A stretch of DNA of 64,000 bases, taken from the NCBI GenBank assembly GCA_013396915.1, contig VWZL01002062.1, positions 716-64,715 on the forward strand. Reading direction: 5' to 3'. Origin of the DNA: Stercorarius parasiticus (taxonomy: Eukaryota; Chordata; Aves; Charadriiformes; Stercorariidae). Below, in pieces: positions 24,880-37,900 of this stretch (its first letter is position 1; each line of letters opens with the position of its first letter). Under the pieces are notes generated by a model, which saw only the letters and a list, made by a program, of their open reading frames with translations, ran no database searches and had not been told where the DNA came from. Both the position numbers and the translations under genes were made by a program.

Positions 24880-25345
24880 AAAGATATCAATCTTACAGTG
24901 CTGAATAATATTAATGGCATAACTAGTACCGCCTCATTAGTCCTCTAGTACCTGCCCCTCAGGAGAACAGCATTTAAGAGAATAACAAAATCCAACCTTT
25001 AAAAAATACTCTCTAACTTTTTTACTAACATCTCTGCAGCTATTAAAATGTCAAAGTTGCTAGTAAAGGGCTTCTGTTACTGGTAAGAGGCTGTACAGCT
25101 GGTTGTGAATTTTTATGAGTATATTGAACTATGCGATTTGGGAGCAAAAGGGACACGTACTCATTTCTGATGGAGATAATTTTTGTGTGACTGAAATAGC
25201 GCCTAATTCCCCTTCAGTTAATACCACACAACAACATCGATGTCAAAACTGAAGAAAAGCATTATCATATGATTAAAGTGCCAGATTATAACTTCAGACC
25301 TTTTAAAACCTTGGCTGGCATGTTTTAACAAAAGGAAGTTCCAAT
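24880..25345. other. AT-rich, stop-dense block; candidate conserved non-coding element
   Basis: Roughly 460 bases of high-complexity AT-rich DNA without a frame of 60 codons on either strand. It lacks repeat signatures and has many short homeodomain-like TAAT/ATTA cores. This texture is typical of deeply conserved enhancers in vertebrate gene deserts, but conservation cannot be tested here. Confidence 0.25.
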
Positions 25346-25410
25346 TTTGGACACCATAAAGCCCCTGCAGAAATTCTCTCAATGTCTGCTACATTCACCT
25401 GAAATTAGAT

Positions 25411-25420
25411 TTTTTTTTTT
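25411..25420. repeat. Poly-T tract (10 bases)
   Basis: Homopolymer run inside unique sequence; no transposon recognised next to it. Confidence 0.8.
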
Positions 25421-28400
25421 ATAACTCTGCTGGGAACTGGCAACAGGCAAGTCTTGGGCAGTGACCAGGTCCCCAGACAACTTTAGAATCAGGTCTCTAA
25501 GCAGGCTAAGGCTCTCCAGGAGCAGGCGAAGGGCTCATCATGGGCACTTGGGAAAGGAAACTGTGGGGTCTCAGTGGAGCAAATGGGCTGGTTTCTCTAA
25601 GGATGGCTGGTGCACCAGCAGCAAGTCACAGAATTGGAAAGTGGGGATAGAAAATGATGACTTAAACACACGATCCAGAGGAATATGTCAAGTGGAGATG
25701 CCCTGATAGGCTAAAAGAGGTTTATCTGAATCCTTAGAAAGCTTTAAGGGGGTTTGTCTTTCCAGATGCTCCATCAAGAAGCCCTGCTGCAAGGGCAAGG
25801 ACTCTGCCACTGGCATCTGGCTCCACTGCAGCGCTTCAACTGCTCCACACGTTCTTGCCTTGCCCAGGGCTCCTGCTGCTGTGATACAGTGAGCGTGGCC
25901 GAAGAGAATGAAGCTGCAATTCCCTGCCATCAAACTACTGGAAAAAACCAAGTAGGGTAATAGGACTAGAAAATAAGAGCTTGTAAATTCCCTGCTGGAT
26001 ACGGGCAGGTATTTGAAGCCTTCACCGTCACCTGAATGATGCCATTTGGACCATCTCTGGCCAGGAGTGTGGCAACAATCTTGTCATTTGCTCCTAAAAT
26101 GATGTGGATGTAAAGGACCAGCTTTCTCTGTGGCCATCTTCATTGTCCACAGACAAAAAAACGTTGCCTTTGCCCATGATCAGCAAGTGGGGCTCCCTTC
26201 TGCAAGCCTTACTCAGGGCCCAAACCACGACACACAGCAATCCCCAAAAGTCCAAGCAGCCCTTTAGATAATTCAAGGGGAAAACCTGCAGTTTACACAA
26301 AGATAACCACTGGGTCGGGAGTTTAGAGTGCTGAGCTACAGGTTGCTGAGCAATAGGAGTGTTTCTGGTGCAAGCTTGCCCTGCTCTTCCCCAGACATTG
26401 GCCACTGTTGGAGGCAAGAAATGGGCTTTGGTGGAGCTGTGGTTGGACCCCCTGCTGCCTCCACGCTCCTTGCCAAGGCCCTGAGTAGCACGGGCAGTGG
26501 GTGGGAACCAGGGTCTCCAGGCCATTCCACAGGGCAAATACTCCCAAAGCTGGATGTTTTCACTTGCTCTTGACTCTCTTTCAAAGCCAGTGAAAGGCTT
26601 GTGGTTCCCAGGGTGCATCCGACCCCTCGGGGATGGTTCCTCACTTCCTGCATGAACCAGGTGTCGGCTGCAGAGCCTGGGGAAATCTGCACGGGGAAGC
26701 AGGATGCATCATGGCTTCAGGCTCCCCTCACGGCACTATTTAGTCACTGGGGTTATGGGAAATAGTCTGAGCTATCCAGGAACTGACAGTGGGACCCCAT
26801 CCTGTTATCATGCTCTACGATGGCCCATCAGGAAATGACATAAATACCCTCGTTGCTCTCTATTTTATTTTTCACCATTGTGAAGCATCTTTCTTGTTTT
26901 GTTTCTGCTGGCGGCAGGTGACCAGTCGCAGTGCCCTGGCTCCCCACATCCTGCTGGGCAAGGTCTGCCTCTGTCCCTCTGAGAATCAGGCAAAGGATGT
27001 GCCTGTTTGCCAGTGTTTTTTCTTGCCGCCCCAGTGATGTTGCCTGGGTCAGGAAATAAACCTATTTGGAAAGTGGCTTTTATCAAGCTGCTTATGTTGA
27101 ATGTCCACAGCAAGATGGGCACCCTGTGTCAGCCGGGACAAGTGCTGGGAGAATATGAGTTCACATAGGCCTGGCTGTCGTGATCCAGAGCCACTCCAGG
27201 TCGCTGACTCCTGGCAGCTGACCCCTTCCCTCTTGGAAATCTGCATCTGCCTGGAGTGACCTTTACTGCAACAGTTTTAATTTAACGTTTGCACCTTGCA
27301 TCCTGCCTATCCTGAGAGGGGAAGCTCCCTTTCTTTGCATCTTTGGAAATATATTAAATATTACTGCAAGTTAATTGCCCTCTGAGAATTATACACCAAC
27401 CTGCTAGCCAGGGAACACAGAAGACACAGAGGAGAACCAGCCTGCCTAGTGAATACAGGAAAGCCCGCTTGGTACCATTGTCTTTCCCTGCTGTGGTCAC
27501 AAGCTCTCTGAGGACAGCAATATGGATACCACGGGTCCAACCAGCACCTTGCACTGAGCAGGCACCAGCCTGAGAGCTAGGAGAGAGGAACTCTCTTGCT
27601 CTTGTCTGCTTGTCCTGCTTCAAACAGCCCAACACATAAAGAGCCAGGGAGAACTGTCACAGGGTAATTTTCTGATTTACAACGGGACTGTGGTAGAGTA
27701 TTTCTAGCTCAGTTAACGGCTGTTTTGTTAATTCCTAATTTCTCCCATAATCTCTATATTTTTGTCCCAGCTAGGGCATGGCCTGTGATATATGATGGAG
27801 AGCTTTGCCATTAATCATATGCAAGTGAAAGCATAACTGGTTTTATTAGTTTTCAGAGTGCCAGGTCACATAAATTAACTGAAGCATGTATTTAATATGT
27901 CCTGAGCAGTGCCTCCTACCTTTTCTGGCAAGACAACATGTCTTACAGGAACTTGCTTTATCTGCATCGGCAGCAGGACCATAGACTCTCTTGTGCTGCC
28001 CTTGGGGTGACTTTTGCCCACACTGCCACACTGGGGTTTGGCTGGGCAGTAAGACAGGCACACTGAATGTGGAGATGCCCAAGGCACAGGGAAGGGCACT
28101 GCTGAGTGACTGTCCACACTGGGACATGCACTGGTGGGGCCAGGGCCCCATCACTGCTGGGACTCCAGAACAATGTGTTTGAGGTCCATGGCAAGGGGCA
28201 GATGCCACAGAAAGGCTTCAGATGCCCGGGTGGTATTTGCATGCCACTTTAGCAAGTGGCTTGTGTGTCACTGTTGGTAGCCAGGCCCTGTTTGCTGTCG
28301 GGCTCCCCTTCCTCCTAGCTCTCACCAGCCTCCATGTCGATGAGCTGGTGCTCACCATGCAGCTAGCTGGGACATGAGCTCACTCTCCTGTGCTACAGGA

Positions 28401-28839
28401 ACAGGAGGGTGATGACAAAGCTCAATAGAAATAGCATGTATGACCTTAGCAGCAAGTTCTGCTAATGGGAACAATATTACAAACCCCAGCTCCAAGGGGA
28501 AGCCAGGAAACTGCTGAGGCCCAGACCCTCTTTTTCTCAGCTGGGGACTGTGTGGTGACACATGTGATGAGGTTGGCATGGGTAATACGCCTTGATGCCA
28601 TCCCAGAGGCCATGTGTTACGTTTAGTTATCCTTCTCCTATAAAGATAAGAGGGGAAGCAGACGGGAATGGTGTCCTGCTATTGTGTTTCTTAAGCACTG
28701 ACTTTCCTAAAACTTCAAGAAACAAAAATTTCCTCCATTTTAATTGCAACAGCATTACTGGGACTGTACTGGCACTAGATGCTATATTTGCATTTAGGGT
28801 GGCCTGCCTATCCCTGAGAAAAGGGTGTTTTACTATTAC
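25421..28839. other. Non-coding DNA, no gene recognised
   Basis: Unique sequence. The minus strand is open for 57 codons without a start at 26139-25969 and reads as a fairly ordinary protein composition, discussed as a finding. The part 27640-27900 is AT-rich and stop-dense, resembling a conserved non-coding element. No RNA gene was seen. Confidence 0.55.
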
Positions 28840-28935
28840 TAGAGATTCTAGATGGGGAAACTAAGGCAAAGTGAGACAATACAGTGGGTGCGCTGCCGGT
28901 GCGTGCGGATCCAGGAGCCCAGCCTGCATCTCTTG
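28840..28935 (-). repeat. MIR-like SINE fragment
   Basis: The + strand contains GATGGGGAAACTAAGGCAAAG, close to the reverse complement of the MIR segment with the pattern GATGAGGAAACTGAGGCACAG. A GATCCAGGAGCCCAG-like piece follows where the tRNA-related part would be. Old and interrupted. Confidence 0.4.
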
Positions 28936-30283
28936 GGTGAGATGTGAGGGATGTAACTGTGAGACCAAGCAAAGCTTCTTGAAATGATTTTGCTGAAACC
29001 CAGCATGTTCCTGCATCTGAAACTCAGCTGTTTAGGGCAAAGCTGTGCTATGAAAAAAAAAGTGACTCAGCTCTTTGTGGGTTTCACTGCATTTGCATTT
29101 CCTATGGCACATGGTGAGTATCCCTCCAAGGGCTTTGGGTTTTTTTGGAAGGAAAGGGTGTAACCAATTCATTAGCTGACCCCCGGCATCCCTGATTTGC
29201 ATAGGGTGCTTCTGCTCTGTAACTCTAGAATAATGGTGGTGATTATAAACACGTGACGGAGAGGGGTGAGGGTGGTGAAAACCGTTGTAATCACACATGG
29301 GGCAAAGTGCTGATGGACGGGCTGTGGTTGCAGAATCCCGGGCTCTGGGCAGCCTGCTGAGCTCCCACACGCCACGAGAAATCCCCCATAGCGGCTCAGC
29401 AGCTTTTCCGACAGGAATCCAGCTGCCCCCACAAGGGTCCTCCCGACATGGAGCTGTTGCTATTGGGCAACAGAGAAAATATAATATTGCCTCTATGAAA
29501 TGTTGTCATCCAACTCCCAGATCAGAGCCTGTGATCCTGCACGTGCAGTCTAGACAGCCTGTGTCTCAGTCCTGCAGCTCAGAGCCCCTGGCTCAGCAAA
29601 GCCAGGGCAGCTGGAGCACAAAGTGGCTGGATCATTTTTGCGTACTCCTGGACCATGAAAGATGCAGATACTGCTCAGGTCCTGACATAGACTGGAGCCA
29701 GCTGTGGGCTGATCTAACCTATGCCGCCTGCCAAGCCCCTGAGCTTGATCTAGTACCACAGGTGGGCATATGCTCTCTCCCGACCTTAAATATCCTCTCT
29801 TGATCTTATTTGGATATCCATGTTTTGCTCAAAACACCTCCCATTCTTCTTAGCGCCATCAGAAGAACCTCGACATGAGAACCATGTGTGGTACCTGCTC
29901 TCCCGTCACCCACTCGCTCATACACAGACTATTAATCTGTGCAGGGGTGTGTTCTAAATGGTTTGATATGTATGTAAATCCCAGAGGTAGAGTGTTGTTC
30001 TTGGCAGCCTCTTCCATGAGCTGATGTGCAAAACTCTTTGCTTTGAAGTCTGCAAACAATTTGCTGGATCTCAGCACTTTCCACATGAACTCATGGGGAC
30101 TCGGTGTGAGAGAGACGGGCGACACCAGACTAACCTGCCCCTTGTTTTGGGGAGCTGTCAGATCTTTCTCCTCCCTTGTTCCAGATGGATGCAGTTTTCT
30201 GGCTTGCCCCAGTTGCTCCGATGGTCCCAAAACAGTTGCAGATAAGGCTCCAGTGACTTCATTGTCGTGCTCTTTTGAGGAGT
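28936..30283. other. Non-coding DNA, no gene recognised
   Basis: Unique sequence of mixed composition with chance frames up to 168 codons. An antioxidant-response-element-like GTGACTCAGC lies at 29062-29071. No repeat or RNA gene recognised. Confidence 0.55.
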
Positions 30284-30307
30284 TTTCACTCTGAATTTCA
30301 CTCTGAA
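30284..30307. repeat. Perfect tandem duplication of a 12-mer
   Basis: TTTCACTCTGAA occurs twice head to tail with no mismatch. This is the size of a simple replication-slippage duplication. Confidence 0.95.
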
Positions 30308-31354
30308 TTATTCCCTCATTTTGTTTTGCATTTGTCTTCTGATTGCGCTTGCTTTGACAAGCAAAGCGAGAGAAGGGATATATAGCTTTGGGGGAAGAGA
30401 ATATGGTCTTAAGCTCTAGACTCCTTGGTACATTTGGATTTTCCTCTGCTTTTTCCTTTCAACTGAAAGCTTGAAAACACAGAAATAATTTGCATTTAGG
30501 TTATTAATGCCCAAATCATTAGTAAGAAAAAAAAACCCCAAACCTGGGTATTTCAATCAAGTCAGCATTTATTTAGACAGTATGAATTAGACCATTTATT
30601 GTCTAATTGAGTATTTTATTTCTGATGCAGACTAGGACCTGTACACCGAGGGAGAAGCAAGAATCTTTTTCTGGCATTAAAAAATAAAAGAAGTGAATAG
30701 TTCATATAGCAAGGAAGATGTTTTTCCTAACACTGGCAATTAGCAGTTAACTTTTATGCTTTGAGGTAGAAGTGTCTCTAGCACCCCTCCATCTATCCTG
30801 TCTACTTATCTCTGCCCTAACTCAACAAATGTAACCATCCTTCTCATACACGAAAATGTTCGTGTTCTTGATATAAAATGACCCTTTATTATCCTATGGC
30901 ACTCTGGTCTCCAGCGGATCTTTCAGGAATTATTTCTGTGATCTAATTGCCACAAGGGAAAAAGATTTCTTCTTCTCATGTCCTCCTTCCTTTTGCCGAT
31001 GGAAATAACTAACCTCTCACATCCTTCAGGGCTCTTTGGTAACTCCCATTGTTTTGGGAATTATTCTTGCAATTTCCTAGCTACTGACTCGGCGTTGCTG
31101 GGTATTCTTCTGCTGCAGAAAAGAGGAGGGGGAGCGGGTGCTCCATACTGCAGGTAGAAAGGTCTGAAAAGCCATTTGAATAGTTACTTGGCATTTGCTC
31201 TAGTGCTTAAAACACACGCTTGTCTCCAGCCCGGACCCTATTTTTCTCATAAAAACATTCCCTGATTTGTGACCTATCTGCAGGTACCTGGGTTTTTGTT
31301 GACTGAATATCCATGTCCTGAGGTAGTCATTGAGTCACGAGCAGTCATGAGTAG
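30308..31354. other. AT-rich stretch with no open frame; candidate conserved non-coding DNA
   Basis: More than 1 kb without a 60-codon frame on either strand, of high complexity and without repeats. At 30585-30608 two AATTAGAC half-sites face each other across eight bases (homeodomain-type TAATTAG cores). Eight-base arms at this spacing are expected several times per window by chance, so the arrangement is noted only. Confidence 0.3.
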
Positions 31355-34300
31355 TCATTGACTACTTGAGGATTTTCTTCTTACCTTAAAAGAACCTTTA
31401 CGTTTCCAGAGCCAGAGACCACATGAGCAGGGGTTGCTGATGGGGCTTGTTTCCACGAGTAGAGGAGTGGGGATGCTGCAGTCTGGCTGCTGTTGGAGGC
31501 TCGTGCCTGACTCTGCTCCGGCGGGTGCTTGGTTGGGATCATGTTGGGGAACTTGAATTGTTGCCAAATTGATGTTAGACAGGATCATCTCATTTGTCCT
31601 TTTTCCACCCAGATGTTTTTTCGGATCTGTCAAGCGGTTGTTCTGTCAGGTCTATGTCTGTCTGAGCACCCTGGCCACATCCCAAATACACTCCTCCCAT
31701 GGGGGAGGTTCATATTTTCATTGTCACAAAGTGCGGTGTCTGCTGGACTTTTCTCAAGTTTTCAGTCCATTTATGACTGAGCACGACTGTGGTTTAAACT
31801 AGAAAACACCTCAAGCCTCTCTCAGGACTTAATTTGAGTCTGTCATGGTCTTAGTGGTCTGGGCATGGGGTGACACTGCTTTGTGCCAGCTCTCCTAGTG
31901 ATCTTCCTGGCTGCCACTGAAGGGGAGCTTGCAGCAGTCGTTTCTGTTAACCTTGTCCTTCCATAAATCAGTCAGGAGGTACAGTCAGCAAAGAACAGTC
32001 TTTCACTGTTTGCACCAGACTTGAGATGAGCTGCACGCTCCTCAGCTGAGGGGAACACAGGGCTCACCCAGACGTGTCTATGTTCAAAAATCAGGGCTGA
32101 ATCCCACCTCTTCATTATTGTGTCAATCCACCCAAATTCCCCGTGAAACCCAGGCAAGAAACACTGATATGTCTAATGACTTCAGGACAAAACTGTTAAT
32201 TGTCCCCAAACCTGGAAACCCAATGAAGGCATTGGCTCCCTCTAGGAAGGATGTTCATACATTAAAATGTGATACACAATGAAAAAGAGATTCCTGGACA
32301 AATAGCTCTGTTAGCTTCTTGCTTTTCAGTGGTTATGGACTATGTGTTTTACAGATTTCTGCTCTATTGTCCTATAATTCTCCTCAGTAGCGAGGTTTAT
32401 TTTAACCAAATGGACCGCATTTTTCCTTGTTTTTCTAAGAGCAAACCATCTGTGCACCAGGTAAGTTTTTATGGGCTATGAAGGCTCACTTATAGGTGCA
32501 AAGTATCAACATTCCTGTAAAATTAAATTAATTACCTGTTGGGAACAAGGATTCCTTTTTCCCTGGTCTCACTAAAATTCCCAGGTCTGCCCTCCAGTTC
32601 CCTTCCAAACTGGGAACTCAATGAGATTAATCAAGGCTAAAGGCATTTCCGCTTGCTATTCAAAACACTGCAACTCCCCTTTGTCCTTATCATAGTGCCG
32701 TTCAATCAGTCACTGCCATAGAGGAATGGGCTTGGCTGGGGGACAGGGACAATGCACTCAGCTCTGCCTTCCTTCCCTTTAGAGTCACTGTAGCACCTTC
32801 CATTGCTCAGAGCCCAAAGGTAAAACATCCTCCACAGGGACGCAACGAGATGGTCAGAGCTGGCAAAAGTACTTGCCAAGGTGAGGGAATCTAGATTACA
32901 ATTTCACTGGCTCGTCTTTCCTAAGAGGTTTGTGCCTCATTTTTGCCCTCCTCTGAATGATGCATGACTTTCCTATCCTTCCTTTATCTTTATATTTCAG
33001 GTGGCATCAGGTACAGCACATGGGCTGCCATCACATCCTTTCCTTTTGTTTGAAAAGAGTCCATAGCTTATCCCGGCAGAGAGCTCCACTTTGGCAGCAA
33101 TATGTGCAAAATTCAGAGATGAAGCATAAAGGGTACTGGATATCATGCTGTGGAAGGAAAGAAGGGATGCAAAAGAGACATGGAGCTCTGCAGGAAACTC
33201 CATAAACCCAAGAAGCCACTTTAGTTTAGAGCTGGGGAAAAATTTCTTTACAAAAATTAACCAGTTCCTCAGAAAATATACTCTCCCTCTTCTGATAGAA
33301 ACGCAGACTCAACAGCTGACTGCCCAGTTACCATTTGTACCTTTGAAAGCCATTTTAAAGTCAGAGAAATCTGGGGAGAAGCTCATCAGTCACTTAACCG
33401 CAAATATGGAGAAATTGCAACCAAAATGGTGGAATCCCTAGCAAAAGCCTTCCCAGTCATTAAAACAGTTCAAGGATCTCGACAGCAAAGCCTGGCCAAT
33501 TTAGCTTATGCAGCCCACCATGTAGCCAGCTGTATCACAGCCTGCATGAGCAACTCTAGAAAACACGCATGTGAGAATATTAACTGCAAAGACGGGCTGT
33601 CCACAGGGAGTTACCACGTCCCTAGGACAACACGATCTTCTGTACTGCAGCCTCGGGCACTGGAGCAAACCCGCTGTGGTCCTCACAGCAATTGCAAGTT
33701 ATAGCCGTTAGAAACAGAGACGCACTTAGAGCTAGAAGTTATATATTTTACATTCTTACAGTTGGCTCTGAAGTACTTACATGGGAGAGGACTCCCTGTG
33801 TGTCCCCCCAGCTTCCCCAGTACAGAACCCTTCCTTATACCCAGCAGAGCTTTAAATCTGTCTCGGACAAGGGGTTTCTCTCACTTCTCTTGGAAGATGA
33901 TTAGAACCCATCACCTGGATGTCCTTTAGTTTTAGCTTATTATTTAGCTGGAGCATAATCATGGTGTTAGTACAAGTCCACAGCCAGGTGTGGACATGGA
34001 TCTGAGCTGGCCCAGCAGGAATTCCCTGCTGAGATGGTCTGACTGGGGAGCGGACAGTGTGTGTTGGCATGCGGCTTGCAGGAACTCGGCACCTTTAAGA
34101 CAATTCTGTGGCCGTGTTCATGCAGGAGGAGGAGTTTCCCCCTTTCTTTTTGTTCATGTGACACACACTGAAGGATCCCTGAAATATTAAAATAAACAGA
34201 AAGCTTGACTTGCAGAACCTGTCTGCTAAGCCAGGAATCACATTTCTTGCTGCAGTTTCAAACCGTCATCCAGAGACTTGTAAAACATTCACAAAAACCT

Positions 34301-34877
34301 CTTTGGCCCCAGAGCTTTCAACAAAAACAACAGCCCAGTAGTTGCACCCATCCCTGAAAGAGCAAATATATTAAAGTCTGTTCCTGCTTCACTCTCCTTG
34401 CTTTTACCCCTACAAAAGGAGGAGCTCTGAGCACATTCTCCTTTGTAATTTCAATTCCTTTTCCATTCTTTCTCTGATAGCTGATTTAAGGATTAGAAGG
34501 CCCCAACATGCCAGATGTGGGGGAAGCAAGCTTAATGGATGTAGTAAAAGAAATGTAAGGAAACCCCCTGATCTAAAGGCCCATTTCCTGCTAACTCTCA
34601 TCACTGCCTGCTTTCAATGAGGAATGCATGATCTCGCCCTCCGCAGAGCACTGCTAGCTTGTAAGGTGGGACTGCTCTGAGCCCCGCTTATTACGACAAG
34701 GTGCAGTGGAGTAAAGCACAGGGTGCCCATGAGATAGAGACCTCTAACCAGATTATAGATGGATCTAAGCAGATATTACATATCGGTATTGCCTATGTAT
34801 ACTACACATATATAACATACTGGCTCTGTAAGCTCCCTTCCTTAACGACCTGCTGGCCTGAATAGCCCCCACATACC
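31355..34877. other. Non-coding DNA, no gene recognised
   Basis: Unique sequence. At 31323-31366 an 11-mer GTAGTCATTGA is repeated with period 28, with an AP-1 site TGAGTCA between the copies. At 32440-32460 a 21-base interval sits between strong acceptor-like and donor-like sites, listed separately. Otherwise no gene, RNA or transposon was recognised. Confidence 0.55.
32440..32460 (+). other. Possible 21-base microexon
   Basis: A pyrimidine-rich acceptor (TTTTTCCTTGTTTTTCTAAG, AG at 32438-32439) is followed after 21 bases by a perfect donor CAG|GTAAGTTT (cut after 32460). The length is a multiple of three and would add seven residues (SKPSVHQ in one frame). The upstream TGC element typical of neuronal microexons is not present next to the tract. 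It may be chance, or the donor may belong to a longer upstream exon. Confidence 0.15.
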
Positions 34878-34985
34878 GGCAGGAGGACAGGGCAGGGTTA
34901 GTTTGTGACTCACCCAGGAGGTCTGTGGCAGAGCCAGGAACTGAACCCGGGTCTGAAGGATGACTGTTTATGTTCTGCACAGTAG
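34878..34985 (-). repeat. MIR-type SINE fragment
   Basis: The + strand shows, in the right order, the reverse complement of the MIR tRNA-related region: a GGTTAGTTTGTGACTCACCC block, then TCTGTGGCAGAGCCAGGAA, then CTGAACCCGGGTCT. Order and spacing match the MIR layout; the flanks are decayed. Confidence 0.62.
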
Positions 34986-37900
34986 ACATGCCTGTTTCTT
35001 CACTTTCATTCTAATAAAATGCCTGTTGCTGTCTCTATTGTGAAAAGAGAGGGACTTCCCTAAATGACTTTGTTTGAAAAAAACCTGAGTGAACAGAAAT
35101 CATGAAGAATATTCACGGCTGTGGTGTGAGCTTCATAATAACTGAAGATTTTTTTTATTCCCTAACACTTCTTGGTACTAAATAGATACTCAGAAGGATG
35201 CTGGAAATGTCTTATTTGACTGAGACTCTTGTGAGTTTATGTAGGGTGTTCAGGTGATGAAGTTTAATGGAATATATCCCAGAGCCTTCTGTCCTCGTGT
35301 TTGGAGAGAAGGTTCAGCTTTTATGCCACCCACTGGAGCCATCAACTCTTATGCTGAGAAAAAGATTGAGTGATTTCCAAAGGAGTTTGGTGTTCTCTTC
35401 TGCACTTTGCCCCTTGAGTAGTGGGATTTGAGAAGATATTTGATATGAAAAAGAAATTTAATTCTACATACGAGCAAGCCAACTGACACTATCCCACCCT
35501 TAGGACCAACAAGTTCCATAGTAGCTGTTGACAGAGTATCCCAGGTTAGGTGTCCAGTGCTTCTAGCAATCCACAGTCAGCAGCCAGTTTTGAAACACGG
35601 GTTGGTTTGGTGAAGAAATACCAGTCATACACAGACAAATGGGCTCTTTCCTCCTCTGGTTTTCTTAGGGAATATTCTTTCAGCTGTTTGAACACAGACC
35701 TTGCTCATCTCAGAGGAAGGTCAGCAGGGGTAGACAGCATCCTTCTCTTGCCTACCCATCCAGCAGGACCCAGCTGGGGCTCTTGGATCCCTTTGCTGAG
35801 CAGAAGGAGAATTTTAGGATCTCTCCATATTGTCAGCCTAGATGAACTTTGAGAGCCAAATAGGAAAGTTGGATACACCCAGACGAGAATTCCAGTCCTT
35901 TCAGTGAGAGATATAACAGAAAGGTGCCAGACAAGAGATAAAGCCTTTCTAAAGCAGCAGAGAGGGAGGGGGCAGCTGGCTGGGCTGCTGTGCTCTAGGT
36001 GACGGGAGACAAAACCATCCAAAAAAACATCCCATGGACATAGTTGGTTCAGACCCTGACAACTCCCTGCTGGGTGAGCACCTCAGCACCTGGAAGTGTT
36101 TCATTTTCTCCTGTGTTCCTTTCCTTCTCATTCTTTCTCCTTCTTAATCCTCCTTTTCCCCTTTTCAAGAGTGTGTTGCTAGCCAGGTTTTCCTATAGCT
36201 TGGCTTGCTCTGCTTCGAATTCTGTTGAGCTCATTGAACAAAAAGGCTCTCACTGCTTAGCGAAGAAGCCTAGAGAGGCTGTGGAGACCTGGGGCCTCTG
36301 ATCTGGTTGCAAGGCCTTGACCCTGCTCAAAGCCCAGGTTTTCAGTGACAACCCCCGGCTATCCATTGCTTCCTTTATGCTCGGTTCTCTTGAAAAGCAG
36401 AGTCCAGGGCTACACCTATCAACAGTTAATATCCCACATTTCAGTAAGAACAGACCTCTGCTCTAGGTCTTCTGCTGTACAGAGATCCAGCATCTACAGA
36501 GAAGGTTGGGTGGTTGCCACCTTCCTGGGGACTTTGCTCTGGTATTTCTGCCCGCATCTGCACAATACTGAGCCGCGCACAGCAGATGCTGAGACCAAGC
36601 ATAAGAGCTTTAATACCAATGAGTCCAGGGGATGGCATCAGGAACTAACTTGGTTTTGGCAATAGGTATAAAAAAAACCTGGTCTAGAAACCATCTTAAA
36701 GTCAAGCATAAAAGTGAGAACAACTGGTTTTGCCACATAGAGAAGAAGTATTTACATTGGTCGAATCAGGCCAAACAGTCTCTACCTCAGTGGTAGGAGC
36801 AGCGACAGATGAAAACTGGGCTGGATTTCAGCAGTAGAGCTACAGTAATCTCCTGAATGGGAAACCCTGTGCCTTGGGGATGTTCACATTCAGTTTGAGA
36901 GGACTGCCCATACAAGCCCCAAGGACTGAAGACCTCAGAAAAGCACAGACTTAACATCTCAACAACTCACAGAGGAGGTGATAGAGAGATGGTTGGACAG
37001 AGGAGGGCATAAAATTGCAAGCTTTTATTAGGTGCGGATGATAACAAACGCGCTAGGCAATTGCTGTGTGTTTGGCGTCCCAGGAAAACTGACTCCAGAG
37101 CTGGCACCTAAGGAAATGAGCTCTCCTAACTGCAAAGCTCAAGAGCTTTGCTGAGAATCTAAGTCAGCTCTTTCTTTATCGAATGCTGCAGGAGATTCAA
37201 GCGAGAGAATTTGTTTCACCTGAATCAGCAAATCATTGCTAAGTCATTGCCTGGGCTCATCTATGCACACACGAGTATCTGGCTGGCTCGCTGCTCTCCC
37301 CAGGTGCTGGCTGAGCGGTTTGCAGCTCTTCCACAGCCACGAGTGTTGGGAGCAAGGTGTGAGATGCTGCACTGAAACCGCCAGCTGACAACTTCCAGGG
37401 GAGCTTGGGAAGCTCCATGCAGCCTGTTCCCTCTCACACTCTCTGACTCCCATGACCTCTCCACAGATGTGTAAATGGCACCTGAGAGGCCTGTGTGCAG
37501 AGCTGGTAATTTGTCCTCACCCAGACTATCCCCCACCGGTATGCAGAAACATGCTTGGTGTGAGAAATGTGTCCTTGGCACAAAGCCAGGGCCCAAACAG
37601 ACAAAGAAATAATGTTTACCCCCAGGGCCTTTCTGACAAACAATAAAAAAGCAATAGAGTCAAGATAGATTACGCGTCAGCTAAAATATTACCTCTTCCT
37701 GCCAATTCTTATAAGAGGAGGCAAAGCTGCTCTTCACGCTGAACTAAAACTTCTGTTAAAATACTCAAGGAAAATAATCATTTAGACAGCATCTTTCTTT
37801 CTAGCCAATGACATTAATATTCTTGTTAAATCGTTATTGTGACAGTCTGCTTTCCGGGATGCAGCAGGCAGTTTGCTTTGTTTGAATACAGAGTCGCACA

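Noticed and set aside
33220..33275. CR1 3'-end-like string (GGGGAAAAATTTCTTTACA near 33235)
   Set aside because: Only one short resemblance, and the following CR1 3' landmarks are absent.
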